DNA from: Lacihabitans sp. LS3-19
Lineage (GTDB): Bacteria > Bacteroidota > Bacteroidia > Cytophagales > Spirosomataceae
DNA: 64,000 nucleotides
Direction of reading: 5' to 3'
Assembly: GCF_024343575.1 (NCBI RefSeq)
Contig: NZ_RJUA01000128.1
Span: 1-64,000, forward strand
The position numbers were made by a program, and so were the translations under genes. How positions within the stretch are numbered: position 1 is the first letter of the stretch; each line of letters opens with the position of its first letter. The notes beneath the pieces are model-generated. The model made no database searches, was not told the origin of the DNA, and saw nothing but the letters and a program-made list of their open reading frames with translations. This document shows positions 9,081-17,587 of the stretch, one piece after another.

Positions 9081-9146
9081 CAAAGGTATTTGATAATAAA
9101 TGAGACTATTTAGTTTAGTGTTTCAAATACTTAGCGTATAGTCTCA
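9081..9146 (-). promoter_or_regulatory. Predicted activator site (third copy) with -7 box, upstream of gene remnant
   Basis: On the minus strand TGAGACTATACGCTAAG begins at 9146. A weaker second half TGAAACACTAAACTAAA lies 21 bp on. TACCTTTG at 9088-9081 is exactly 52 bp after TGAGAC. TGAGACTAT also occurs inverted at 9101-9109, forming a palindromic pair with 9138-9146. It appears to have driven the remnant gene that ends at 8559. Confidence 0.6.
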
Positions 9147-9434
9147 GGCTAAATATTGACAGTAGAAGAAGTTATTTTTGATAAAAAAAAACTTTAAATA
9201 AAGCTATTATTGAGAAAAAGAGGCCTTCGGACATTCTAAATATTTAGAATTTGATATTCATAAATTATTCAAAGAATGGCAATGGTAAATAAGCTTTTTG
9301 TAGTAAAGTAGAAATTTTTAAAAATTTAGACTAATGAGTTTTTGAGTACTTACCAAAATTCCTTTAAAGAAGACAAATATGTTTTTTAGTAAGCCAAAAA
9401 GTTAAAACCAAACCTATAAAAATATTTAGTTTCT
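9147..9434. other. AT-rich intergenic, no feature seen
   Basis: This stretch lies between the third shared promoter element and the end of the histidine kinase gene. I see no open frame, strong hairpin or promoter consensus in it. Confidence 0.5.
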
Positions 9435-10784
9435 CTAAAGAGGCAAGTTAATTTTAAAAGTTGTGCCAACACCTACTTCACTTTCTACCGCCAAAGTTCC
9501 TCCATGCCCTTTTGTAACAATATCATAAGCCAAACTCAATCCTAAGCCAGTACCTTTTCCAGTAGGTTTTGTGGTAAAAAATGGTTGGAAAATTTTTGCT
9601 TTGTTTTCTTCGGATATACCTGAACCATTGTCTTTTATGCTAATTTCAATGGTTTTGCCTAATTTTTTGGTTGATACCGTTACCAAAGGTTTATAGGATT
9701 CATTATTTTCTTTTGCGGTTTTACTTCGCTCATTGCATGCATAAAAAGCATTGTTTATAAGATTAAGAAAAACCCTGCCAATATCTTGTGGAACCGCCTC
9801 GATTTTGGGTAAATCTGCATCAAAATCAGTTTTAAAATCAGAATTGAAGGTTTTGTCTTTGGCTCTTAAACCATGATAACTCAAGCGTAAAAACTCATCG
9901 GCTAGATCGTTAATATCAGTAGGTTCTTTCTGTCCAGTGCTGGTGCGAGAGTGTTGGAGCATACCTTTTACAATGCTTGAGGCTCGTTTACCATGGAAAT
10001 TTATCTTCTCCATATTTTGGCTTAAATCTTGTAAAAGTTCTTCCTCAATGCTCCCAGTTGTTAAGATACTTTTTGTTTTTAGAGCTTCGGCCAGTTCTGA
10101 TACTAACTCTACATTGAGTTCTGAGAAATTATTGACAAAATTCAAAGGATTCTGGATTTCATGAGCTATACCTGCTGTTAGCTCACCTAAAGATGCTAGT
10201 TTTTCTTGCTGAACCAATTGATTTTGCGTTGCTTTTAGTTCCTCCACTGTAGCTTCTAGCTCTTCTTTTTGGGCCAATATTTCTGCAGTCCTTTCCTTTA
10301 CCAGATTGTCCAATACTTCATTTTCATTCAGTATTTTTTTGTTCTTTTCTTCCTCAGCTTTTAGTGCCTTCTTTTGATTATTAAAACTTACTGCATAAGC
10401 GACTAACCAAACCAATCCACCTAGCGAAAAGAAATTAAATATATTACTGTATTCTTTAGTAATCGATGGAGCTATTGAATCAAAAAAACCTTTAATACTT
10501 ACTATTAAAAAAAGTGGAAACCCAGCCTTTAAGAGGGTAAATGATAGATTATTTTCTCTAATAATCCAAAGTACATATAGGATATAAGCATTTAACCCGA
10601 ACCAAATAAAATTAACCATTGGCTGGAACTTTTCAGGAAGAACCAAGTCTATCACCAAAGCAAATGGTAAAATAAAAAAGACTAAATACCTAGTAGGAGT
10701 TTCTAGATTATATTTATCAACTTCTATTTTAAGCTTTTTTCGAATAAAATTGATTACAAAAAAAGTAATGAGAAAATTGACCAT
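9435..10784 (-). CDS. Membrane-bound sensor histidine kinase
   Basis: This 449-residue kinase has about four hydrophobic helices in residues 32-132 and a coiled coil at 135-195. The HisKA domain contains [20 protein letters not shown] with the phospho-accepting His208. The HATPase_c domain shows an N-box-like [32 protein letters not shown] and the C-terminus TTFKINLPL. The sensor is a set of membrane helices with no obvious extracellular loop domain, so the signal may be a membrane state or an intracellular cue; that is inference. No response regulator is adjacent, so it is an orphan kinase. It is the intact relative against which the damage in the gene at 1289-1864 can be read. Confidence 0.9.
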   Translation of the reverse strand: MVNFLITFFVINFIRKKLKIEVDKYNLETPTRYLVFFILPFALVIDLVLPEKFQPMVNFIWFGLNAYILYVLWIIRENNLSFTLLKAGFPLFLIVSIKGFFDSIAPSITKEYSNIFNFFSLGGLVWLVAYAVSFNNQKKALKAEEEKNKKILNENEVLDNLVKERTAEILAQKEELEATVEELKATQNQLVQQEKLASLGELTAGIAHEIQNPLNFVNNFSELNVELVSELAEALKTKSILTTGSIEEELLQDLSQNMEKINFHGKRASSIVKGMLQHSRTSTGQKEPTDINDLADEFLRLSYHGLRAKDKTFNSDFKTDFDADLPKIEAVPQDIGRVFLNLINNAFYACNERSKTAKENNESYKPLVTVSTKKLGKTIEISIKDNGSGISEENKAKIFQPFFTTKPTGKGTGLGLSLAYDIVTKGHGGTLAVESEVGVGTTFKINLPL

Positions 10785-10895
10785 TTCAAATTGGATTTTA
10801 AAAAATTCGTCCGCGAATAATATTTATAATTTCAAATTTGCAAAAAAAAGACGAGAAAGTTCTACAAATCAAAAATTACGATTAATAATAGCGTT

Positions 10896-11813
10896 TTAAA
10901 CCAAATGCAAAGCCCAAACAAGAACCCAAATCAATACGAAACTGATTAAAAGAGAAATATTAACCATCGTGCCGGCTATTCTAGAATCAAAACCAAATTC
11001 GTCAGAAAACGGAAGTATAGTCATGCCCAAAGGTAGAATCACCAAAACTATCAAGACACTTTGCATCAAGGAAGGTGGAAGGAAGAAATATAAAGCTGCA
11101 ACACAAATACCCCCAATCAAATACCTTAAAATCAAAACTTTTGAGATGTGTTTCATTTGTGATTTATTTAGCTCAAAACTCAAATAAATCCCCATCAAAA
11201 GTAGCACCAAGGGCTTGTTGGCTTTTGCTAAAATACCTAAAAAATCAAAGGCAATATCGGGTAAAGGAATACTAAAAATATTGATTGATAAGCCAATAAC
11301 CATTCCTGTAACAGGCGGCAATGTAAAAACCCGAAGGAGCAGTTTAGAAACTGGAAACTTTCCATCGCCACGTTTGGCAAAATAAGCACCTACGGGGTAT
11401 ACGCCTCCAAATGTCATAATCGTGTTGCCGATATCAAACATGACAGCAAAAACCAAGGCTTCTGTTCCCCAAATTCCTTCAATCAAAGGAAAGCCGAAAA
11501 GTCCGACATTCAAGCCTCCTGAGCCCATGGTCAATACACCACGCAATTTGGATTCTAGGCCTTTGAATATATAAAATGCTGAGCTTATCATCACTACGCC
11601 CATACTCACACATAAAAACGGCAAAAGAAACAAAGTTGGCTCCAGCTTAACTTTGGCAGTAGAAATAATCATCAAAGCAGGAAAAGTAGTGTGCATCAAA
11701 AACTTAGAAAGTACTTTCCCTTCTTTTTCGGTAATAAAATTGTACTTTTTTATCAAAAAACCCATCAAAATGAGGGCAAAAGTGATAACGAAAGTAGCGT
11801 TTGCTTGGGCCAT
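10896..11813 (-). CDS. AEC (auxin efflux carrier) family transporter
   Basis: This 305-residue inner-membrane protein is almost entirely made of about ten hydrophobic helices in two similar halves. It contains FLMHTTFPALMIISTAKV in the first half and PLGMTILPFSDEFGFD near the end. The N-terminal opening (ALILMGFLIKKYNFITEKEG) and overall length fit the AEC / membrane transport protein family. Bacterial members export or exchange small carboxylates or auxin-like compounds; the substrate here cannot be told. A -7 box (TATCTTTG, 11838-11831) lies 18 bp upstream of the ATG, suggesting a monocistronic gene with a very short leader. Confidence 0.85.
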   Translation of the reverse strand: MAQANATFVITFALILMGFLIKKYNFITEKEGKVLSKFLMHTTFPALMIISTAKVKLEPTLFLLPFLCVSMGVVMISSAFYIFKGLESKLRGVLTMGSGGLNVGLFGFPLIEGIWGTEALVFAVMFDIGNTIMTFGGVYPVGAYFAKRGDGKFPVSKLLLRVFTLPPVTGMVIGLSINIFSIPLPDIAFDFLGILAKANKPLVLLLMGIYLSFELNKSQMKHISKVLILRYLIGGICVAALYFFLPPSLMQSVLIVLVILPLGMTILPFSDEFGFDSRIAGTMVNISLLISFVLIWVLVWALHLV

Positions 11814-11830
11814 CTTGTAAATTTAATCTG

Positions 11831-11838
11831 CAAAGATA
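11831..11838 (-). promoter_or_regulatory. Predicted -7 box TATCTTTG
   Basis: It matches the Bacteroidota TAnnTTTG consensus 18 bp upstream of the AEC transporter start. No clear -33 TTTG was found at the usual distance. Confidence 0.4.
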
Positions 11839-12014
11839 ATTTGGTTTTTCAGATGCATAAAATTAATATCAATTGAAGACCAAGAATCTGAATTATAGTA
11901 TCATTCTTTCATTGAACATGTAAATATTTTAATACTAAAATATGTTTTCTACCAAAAAAATAAACTTCTTAGGACTACCAGATGATTTCAAAAAACAAAT
12001 TAATTCAGTTTTAT

Positions 12015-15000
12015 TTAAAAACCAGGCGGTGGCCCAGAGGTATTATAATCACAACCATCTATTTTCGCAGTAAAACTAGGCATACTGATGGTTTCAAAAC
12101 CAGGACTGAAAAGTATACTTTTTCCCGCAGAATAAATCAAGGAACCTATTACTTGCACCTTAGCTGAGGATGTAATATTATTTCTAACATTGACTGTGTT
12201 TTGTCCTGCCCAAGTCTCTGAAAAAGTCTGAGATAATCTACAATCTTTTAAAACATGAATTTCCTTACCAGCCAATCCATCATCAGCTACAAACATTACT
12301 AAATTTCTCAAATTGGCGTAAAAAAACTTATTGGCACCAGAAGAAAAATTACCAGGATTAACATCTTTTCCAAGAAATGTCTCATTGCCGTCATAAAAAT
12401 AGGGCTCATAACCAATACTATTATCTAAAGTAGTTGAAAAAATAGATGTAAATTCATTTCCTGAAATCTCAGCACCAACAATTGAAGAATTTTGGATTGT
12501 CCCAATTTCTGTTAAATCAGATTTTGTCAATACATTCGAAGTTCCATTGTAAGAAAAAAACAAAACGCCAAAATCATTGTGAGAAAAACTATTTTTATTT
12601 AAATTTATAGGATTAGAGGATTCTGATCCTGGCCTTATATCTTTAACCATTACGGTTCCTGTTGGCGTTCCATCAGATTTCCAAAGTTCATTCCCATGTG
12701 TGCCGTCATCAGCGGAAAAAACCAAGAATTGATTGTTATAGTTGGTCATATATTGAGGATTAGACCCAGAACTCGGAGATATATCTTTTACTAAAACTGT
12801 TCCTGCATTGGTGCCATCTGTTTTCCATAATTCTGAGCCTATTATTGGATCTTGATAAGTAAAAAACAAAGTATTGCCAACTATTTCAAACTTAAAACTA
12901 TACGTTGGTGCATTTACTCCGGGTATTAGTTCTTTTAAAAGTTGTGTGCCAGTTCCAGTACCATCAGTTACCCAAACCTCCTCTCCATTTGCTTGGGTAA
13001 ATGCAACAAAAAACAACTTTCCATTGCAGACATTAAAGTCTGTCAATGGACTTCCAGATCCGTAAGGCTCTATGGATTTTAATTTAAATTCTATAGTGCC
13101 ATTTGTAACCCATAGCTCTTCGTTTACACTAAAATACAAAAAGCCGGCATATTCCTTTAGACCGTATTTAGAACCAACTGAGTAAGCGGCATTTTCATGA
13201 AAAATAGTGGGTGTAGTTACTCCATCAGTTACCATCAAATGGCGATTCGCGTAGAAATAGGTTTTGCCTCCAAACTCCACAAAGTCAGTATTTATAAAAC
13301 TAGAGCCTGAATAAAAATCAAAAGTGGAAAGATTTGAAAAATCCCCTTTGATATCGATTGGGTAAGGATTTAGGTCAGCAAAAAGTGTTGTTCCAGATGT
13401 AGTTCCATCAGTTTTCCATAACTCCATGCCATGTTTTCCATCGTCATAATTAAACAATATTGCGTTGGTAGTTTCTTTTACATAATTGAAATTTTTCCCA
13501 TTTTCAAAACCGGCAGTTTTGATATCTTTCACTAGCGATGCTACCCCCGATTCCATTTTATAAAGTTCGTAACCTGTACTAGAATTAAATCCAGTGAAGT
13601 AAAATTTATTTCCAACTTTTGCAATTGGATAAATATTGCTAAGCCCAAGTGATGGATTGATGTCTTCTATATCTATTGTTCCTGCCAATGTACCATCGGT
13701 TTTTCTACCACGAAAACCATTAACAGTATCATTGCATATATAATACAGCTCATTATCAAATAATTGGAAATTGGAAAAGGTAGAAGATTCAATCCCAGCA
13801 AAATGGTCTTTTACAATCGATGTTCCCAAAAGAGTCCCGTCCGTCTTCCAAAGCTCAAAACCTGAGGTACCATCATTTGCAATAAAATACATTTGGCTAT
13901 TGGCTACGATAAATTTACGCTGATTTAGGTTTGTAGGAAATATGCCTTCTCCAGAAACAAGCGTCGGATTAATATTTTTCAACAACTGTCTTTGACTAAA
14001 AAAGCCTGTATTTTCAAATCTGTAAATTTGTCTTTTATTATTGAAGTCTACTGCTGTATAAATCAAAACATTATTCAAAGCTCTTAAATCTTTTGGGTCA
14101 CTTTCTGTAGCTCCACTTATGCCATTTCCCAAACCAAACTCATCAATGTAAACGATGTTTCTTGGGTTACCAAATCTTGTAGCTGTAAAATAAACAATAT
14201 TGTTGCAAAAGGTTAAGTCCTTTGGATTTGAGTTTCCATCACCATACCCACCGTTTAAATCTACCGGAAAAGCAAATGAACCATCAGAATAGGCAATTTC
14301 TCGGCCGTAAACAATACTATTTATTGGAAAAAATAGGTAATTTGAGTTTGCTACTGGCAGCTCTTGTCCAAATTCAATAGTACTGGCCGTTCCTGAATTT
14401 ATTCCTTCAGTCAAAACTACAGTGCCCGCTTCTGTACCATTTGTTTTCCAAAGTTCCCTACCCTGGGTATCATTAGACGCATAAAAATAAGCTTCTCCAT
14501 TGAAAATGGTAAACCCCTGAATACTCGATGAGGTTTGTCCAGGGTATATATTTTTCACCATTTGAGTCCCAGCTGAGGTTCCGTCGGTAATCCAAAGTTC
14601 TTCTCCAGCAGTATCGTTGGTAGCAACAAACAAAACCTTCGTACCTAAAACAAAGAAATTCTTTGGGTAAGAGCCATAAGGTCCAGGATATATGTCTTTC
14701 AAAATCATAGTTCCGGCAGCGGTACCATTGGAAATCCAAAGCTCTTGATTACTGCTAAATTGAGCATCATATGCTGAAAAAAGCATAATGTTATTAAAAG
14801 CAATAAAATTAGAAGGAATATTATTCTGAAAATATGGCCCAAAAGGTGCCGTATATGGACTTTTTACAAGATTTGTCCCCGCATTTGTGCCGTCAGTTAA
14901 CCATAGTTCAGTGTTTTCATTCGTATTGGTTTTTGTCAAAAAAAACGAATTCCCATTTGCCAAAGGAATAAACTCTCTAGGATGTGATGAACCGTTATCG

Positions 15001-15098
15001 GTTTTAATATCCTTTAGTAAAGACTGCCCAACAACATTTGTAAATAAAAATAGAATCGGAATAAAAAAAGTTTTTGGTATCATGATAAATATTTTCAA
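12015..15098 (-). CDS. Secreted ELWxxDGT-repeat protein with C-terminal 3-coathanger domain
   Basis: This 1027-residue protein has an N-terminal signal sequence (TFFIPILFLFTNVVGQ). At least nine clear copies of the ELWxTDGTxxGT motif are spread along it, for example ELWLTDGTNAGT, ELWITDGTSAGT, ELWKTDGTNAGT and ELWKSDGTPTGT, with several degenerate ones between. Each sits in a unit of roughly 45-60 residues expected to form a blade-like beta repeat. The last about 75 residues (ITSSAKVQVIGSLIYSAGKS ... SPGFETISMPSFTAKIDGC) match the 3-coathanger stack domain of Cytophagales secreted proteins. No T9SS type A signature is present. It is probably a cell-surface or extracellular protein; the function is unknown. 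Confidence 0.85.
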   Translation of the reverse strand: MKIFIMIPKTFFIPILFLFTNVVGQSLLKDIKTDNGSSHPREFIPLANGNSFFLTKTNTNENTELWLTDGTNAGTNLVKSPYTAPFGPYFQNNIPSNFIAFNNIMLFSAYDAQFSSNQELWISNGTAAGTMILKDIYPGPYGSYPKNFFVLGTKVLFVATNDTAGEELWITDGTSAGTQMVKNIYPGQTSSSIQGFTIFNGEAYFYASNDTQGRELWKTNGTEAGTVVLTEGINSGTASTIEFGQELPVANSNYLFFPINSIVYGREIAYSDGSFAFPVDLNGGYGDGNSNPKDLTFCNNIVYFTATRFGNPRNIVYIDEFGLGNGISGATESDPKDLRALNNVLIYTAVDFNNKRQIYRFENTGFFSQRQLLKNINPTLVSGEGIFPTNLNQRKFIVANSQMYFIANDGTSGFELWKTDGTLLGTSIVKDHFAGIESSTFSNFQLFDNELYYICNDTVNGFRGRKTDGTLAGTIDIEDINPSLGLSNIYPIAKVGNKFYFTGFNSSTGYELYKMESGVASLVKDIKTAGFENGKNFNYVKETTNAILFNYDDGKHGMELWKTDGTTSGTTLFADLNPYPIDIKGDFSNLSTFDFYSGSSFINTDFVEFGGKTYFYANRHLMVTDGVTTPTIFHENAAYSVGSKYGLKEYAGFLYFSVNEELWVTNGTIEFKLKSIEPYGSGSPLTDFNVCNGKLFFVAFTQANGEEVWVTDGTGTGTQLLKELIPGVNAPTYSFKFEIVGNTLFFTYQDPIIGSELWKTDGTNAGTVLVKDISPSSGSNPQYMTNYNNQFLVFSADDGTHGNELWKSDGTPTGTVMVKDIRPGSESSNPINLNKNSFSHNDFGVLFFSYNGTSNVLTKSDLTEIGTIQNSSIVGAEISGNEFTSIFSTTLDNSIGYEPYFYDGNETFLGKDVNPGNFSSGANKFFYANLRNLVMFVADDGLAGKEIHVLKDCRLSQTFSETWAGQNTVNVRNNITSSAKVQVIGSLIYSAGKSILFSPGFETISMPSFTAKIDGCDYNTSGPPPGF

Positions 15099-15248
15099 TA
15101 ATTCAAACTCAAACTAGCTTCAAATTCATCTCTTTGAAAATACTCAACCTAATAATCCAAAAACTTTTTATGTTTCGGTAAAAAAAAATAGAAGTTTAGA
15201 AAAATTGCCATTTTTTGACTTAACTTCAATAAATTAATTTTTGAAAAA

Positions 15249-16046
15249 ATGCCAACCCTAAAAATCAATAATTGCGATATTCATTACGAAATACATGGAG
15301 AAGGAAACGAAACCATCGTGTTTTCTCATGGTCTGCTTTGGAGTGGAAAACTATTCTATAAACAAGTTGAGTATTTCAAATCAGCCTACAAGGTAGTTAT
15401 TTATGACCATCGTGGACAAGGAAAATCTGAAGTGACAGCATCTGGCTATGATATGGATGCACTTTCTGAAGATGCGGCAAAACTTATCGAAACTTTAAAA
15501 CTTGGAAAAGTACATTTTGCAGGCTTATCGATGGGTGGTTTTGTTGCTATGCGATTGGCCGCTAGGCGACCTGATTTAATAAAATCAGCAATTTTAATTG
15601 AAACATCCGCTCAACCGGAGCCAAATACGGCAAAATACACCTTTCTAAATACCGTTGTAAAACTATTTGGTGTAATTCCAGTGGCAAATGCCGTAATGAA
15701 AATCATGTTTGGGGATACTTTCTTAAATGACACCAACCGCAAAGAGGAAAAAGAAGAATGGAAAAACGAACTTAAGAAAAACCAAAAATCTATTGTAAAG
15801 GCAGTAAGTGGGGTTATATCAAGAAATGGTGTTGAAAATGAACTGAAAAACATTAAATGTCCAACTTTGGTAATGGTTGGCAATGAAGACAAAGCTACAA
15901 TTCCTGCAAAAGCAGAGTTTATACATAAGAATATTCCTCAATCTAGGTTGGTTTATATAAAAAATGCTGGTCACTCTTCTAGCGTTGAGGAACCTGAACA
16001 GGTAAACATAGCAATTGAAAGTTTTTTAATCGGGTTAAATCCTTGA
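15249..16046 (+). CDS. Alpha/beta hydrolase
   Basis: This is a 265-residue cytoplasmic alpha/beta-hydrolase fold enzyme. The oxyanion-hole motif SHGLLWSG is near residue 26, and DHRGQGKSE near 53 follows the usual strand. The nucleophile elbow FAGLSMGGFVA places Ser94. The likely acid is the Asp of VGNEDKATIP (about 213), and the catalytic His is in NAGHSSSVEEPE (about 240). Length and layout fit 3-oxoadipate enol-lactonase/haloperoxidase-like members, but the substrate cannot be deduced. It is followed 155 bp later by a symporter gene on the same strand with no sign of an operon. Confidence 0.85.
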   Translation: MPTLKINNCDIHYEIHGEGNETIVFSHGLLWSGKLFYKQVEYFKSAYKVVIYDHRGQGKSEVTASGYDMDALSEDAAKLIETLKLGKVHFAGLSMGGFVAMRLAARRPDLIKSAILIETSAQPEPNTAKYTFLNTVVKLFGVIPVANAVMKIMFGDTFLNDTNRKEEKEEWKNELKKNQKSIVKAVSGVISRNGVENELKNIKCPTLVMVGNEDKATIPAKAEFIHKNIPQSRLVYIKNAGHSSSVEEPEQVNIAIESFLIGLNP

Positions 16047-16201
16047 TTTGCAAATCTTTTATAAATACTTTTCAATCTTACTTTTATAGAAATTATTATT
16101 TTCAATTTGAATATTCCAAGAAAAACTGGCTCAAAATATCCTTTTTTATTTTCCTTTGTATATCTTTAAAAAACCTAATCGATTTAACAAACTAATAATA
16201 T

Positions 16202-17500
16202 ATGAAACTTGCTCTTCATTGGAAAATCCTCATCGGACTTGTACTCGGCCTTGCATTCGGTTATTTCATGAAAACCATCGACGCCAAAGATTTTGTAACT
16301 GACTGGATAAAACCATTTGGTACAGTTTTCATAAACCTTTTGAAAATGATTGCCGTACCATTGATAGTGGTTTCGCTCATCACCGGCCTTGCAGACTTAA
16401 AAGACATCTCTAAACTTTCAAAATTGGGCAGCAGAACTGTTGTTTTATATTTGTTTACGACATTTTTAGCAGTATCAACTGGATTAGTATTAGCCAATAT
16501 AGTAAACCCTGGGAAGTTTATAAATGCAGAATCAAGACAATCACTACTCGAAAACTTCGCTGGAGATGCAAGCAAAAAAATAGAGTTAGCCGTAAATCAA
16601 AAAAGCAAAGGTCCGCTTCAACCATTGTTAGACATTGTCCCTGATAATATTTTTGGAGCATTATCAAACAATGGCTCAATGCTACAAGTCATTCTTTTTG
16701 TAATACTTATCGGAATTGGTTTAATTCTTATTGATCCTGAAAAAGCCAAACCTGTAACGGATTTCTTCAAAGGCTTCAACGATGTAATTCTTAAAATCAT
16801 AGACCTAATAATGTTGATTGCACCCATTGGCGTATTCTCATTGATGTCTGCACTTATGGTCGAAATTCCAGATTTTTCTGTTTTACAAGCTTTACTTATT
16901 TATGCATTTACCGTAGTAATTGGCTTATTACTAATGACTTATGGAGTTTATCCAACTTTATTAAAAGTTCTTGCCAAATACCCTGTGAAAAAGTTTTTTA
17001 GTGCCATGGCTCCAGCCCAAATCCTGGCCTTCTCTACAAGTTCGAGTGCTGCTACATTGCCAGTAACGATGGAAAGAGTAATTGAACATGTAGGCGTAGA
17101 AGAAGAAGTTGCGAGCTTTGTATTACCTCTTGGAGCTACTGTAAACATGGACGGAACCAGTCTCTATCAGGCCGTCGCAGCTATATTTATTGCTCAAGCT
17201 TTTTCTATGGATTTGACTTTTTCACAGCAAGTCATGATTATTCTGACTGCTACATTAGCCTCTATTGGCACTGCCGCAGTACCTAGTGCAGGGATGGTTA
17301 CATTGGTAATTATCCTTGGTCAAGCAGGAATTCCTGAAGCAGGATTAGCACTTATTTTTGCGATTGACAGGCCTTTAGATATGCTTCGCACCGTAACCAA
17401 CATTACCAGTGACGCAACAGTTGCAACAATTGTGGCATCTTCAGTGGGGAAACTCAATAAGCCTGAACCCCATGAATGGGATGAAAATCTAAAAAAATAA
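16202..17500 (+). CDS. Dicarboxylate/amino acid:cation symporter (DAACS family)
   Basis: This 432-residue inner-membrane secondary transporter imports glutamate, aspartate or C4-dicarboxylates with protons or sodium. Family signatures are all present. The serine-rich re-entrant loop FSTSSSAATLPVT corresponds to HP1. NMDGTSLYQAVAAIFIAQ matches the NMDGT motif of TM7, GTAAVPSAGMV corresponds to HP2, and DRPLDMLRTVTNITSDATVA matches the TM8 substrate-binding Asp/Arg/Asn region. The length is normal for GltP/DctA relatives. The choice between dicarboxylate and amino acid cannot be made reliably from these motifs. Confidence 0.92.
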   Translation: MKLALHWKILIGLVLGLAFGYFMKTIDAKDFVTDWIKPFGTVFINLLKMIAVPLIVVSLITGLADLKDISKLSKLGSRTVVLYLFTTFLAVSTGLVLANIVNPGKFINAESRQSLLENFAGDASKKIELAVNQKSKGPLQPLLDIVPDNIFGALSNNGSMLQVILFVILIGIGLILIDPEKAKPVTDFFKGFNDVILKIIDLIMLIAPIGVFSLMSALMVEIPDFSVLQALLIYAFTVVIGLLLMTYGVYPTLLKVLAKYPVKKFFSAMAPAQILAFSTSSSAATLPVTMERVIEHVGVEEEVASFVLPLGATVNMDGTSLYQAVAAIFIAQAFSMDLTFSQQVMIILTATLASIGTAAVPSAGMVTLVIILGQAGIPEAGLALIFAIDRPLDMLRTVTNITSDATVATIVASSVGKLNKPEPHEWDENLKK

Positions 17501-17587
17501 GTCTAAAAATTCGTTCAAAAACTGTCCAAAATCATATTTTTAGATATTTTGCAACAATTAGCCCTAAATATGGGTTAATTTTGCATT

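Noticed and set aside
17576-17583. TAATTTTG as a promoter for ygiQ
   Set aside because: It matches TAnnTTTG but lies only 4 bp before the ATG, which would put the transcription start inside the gene.
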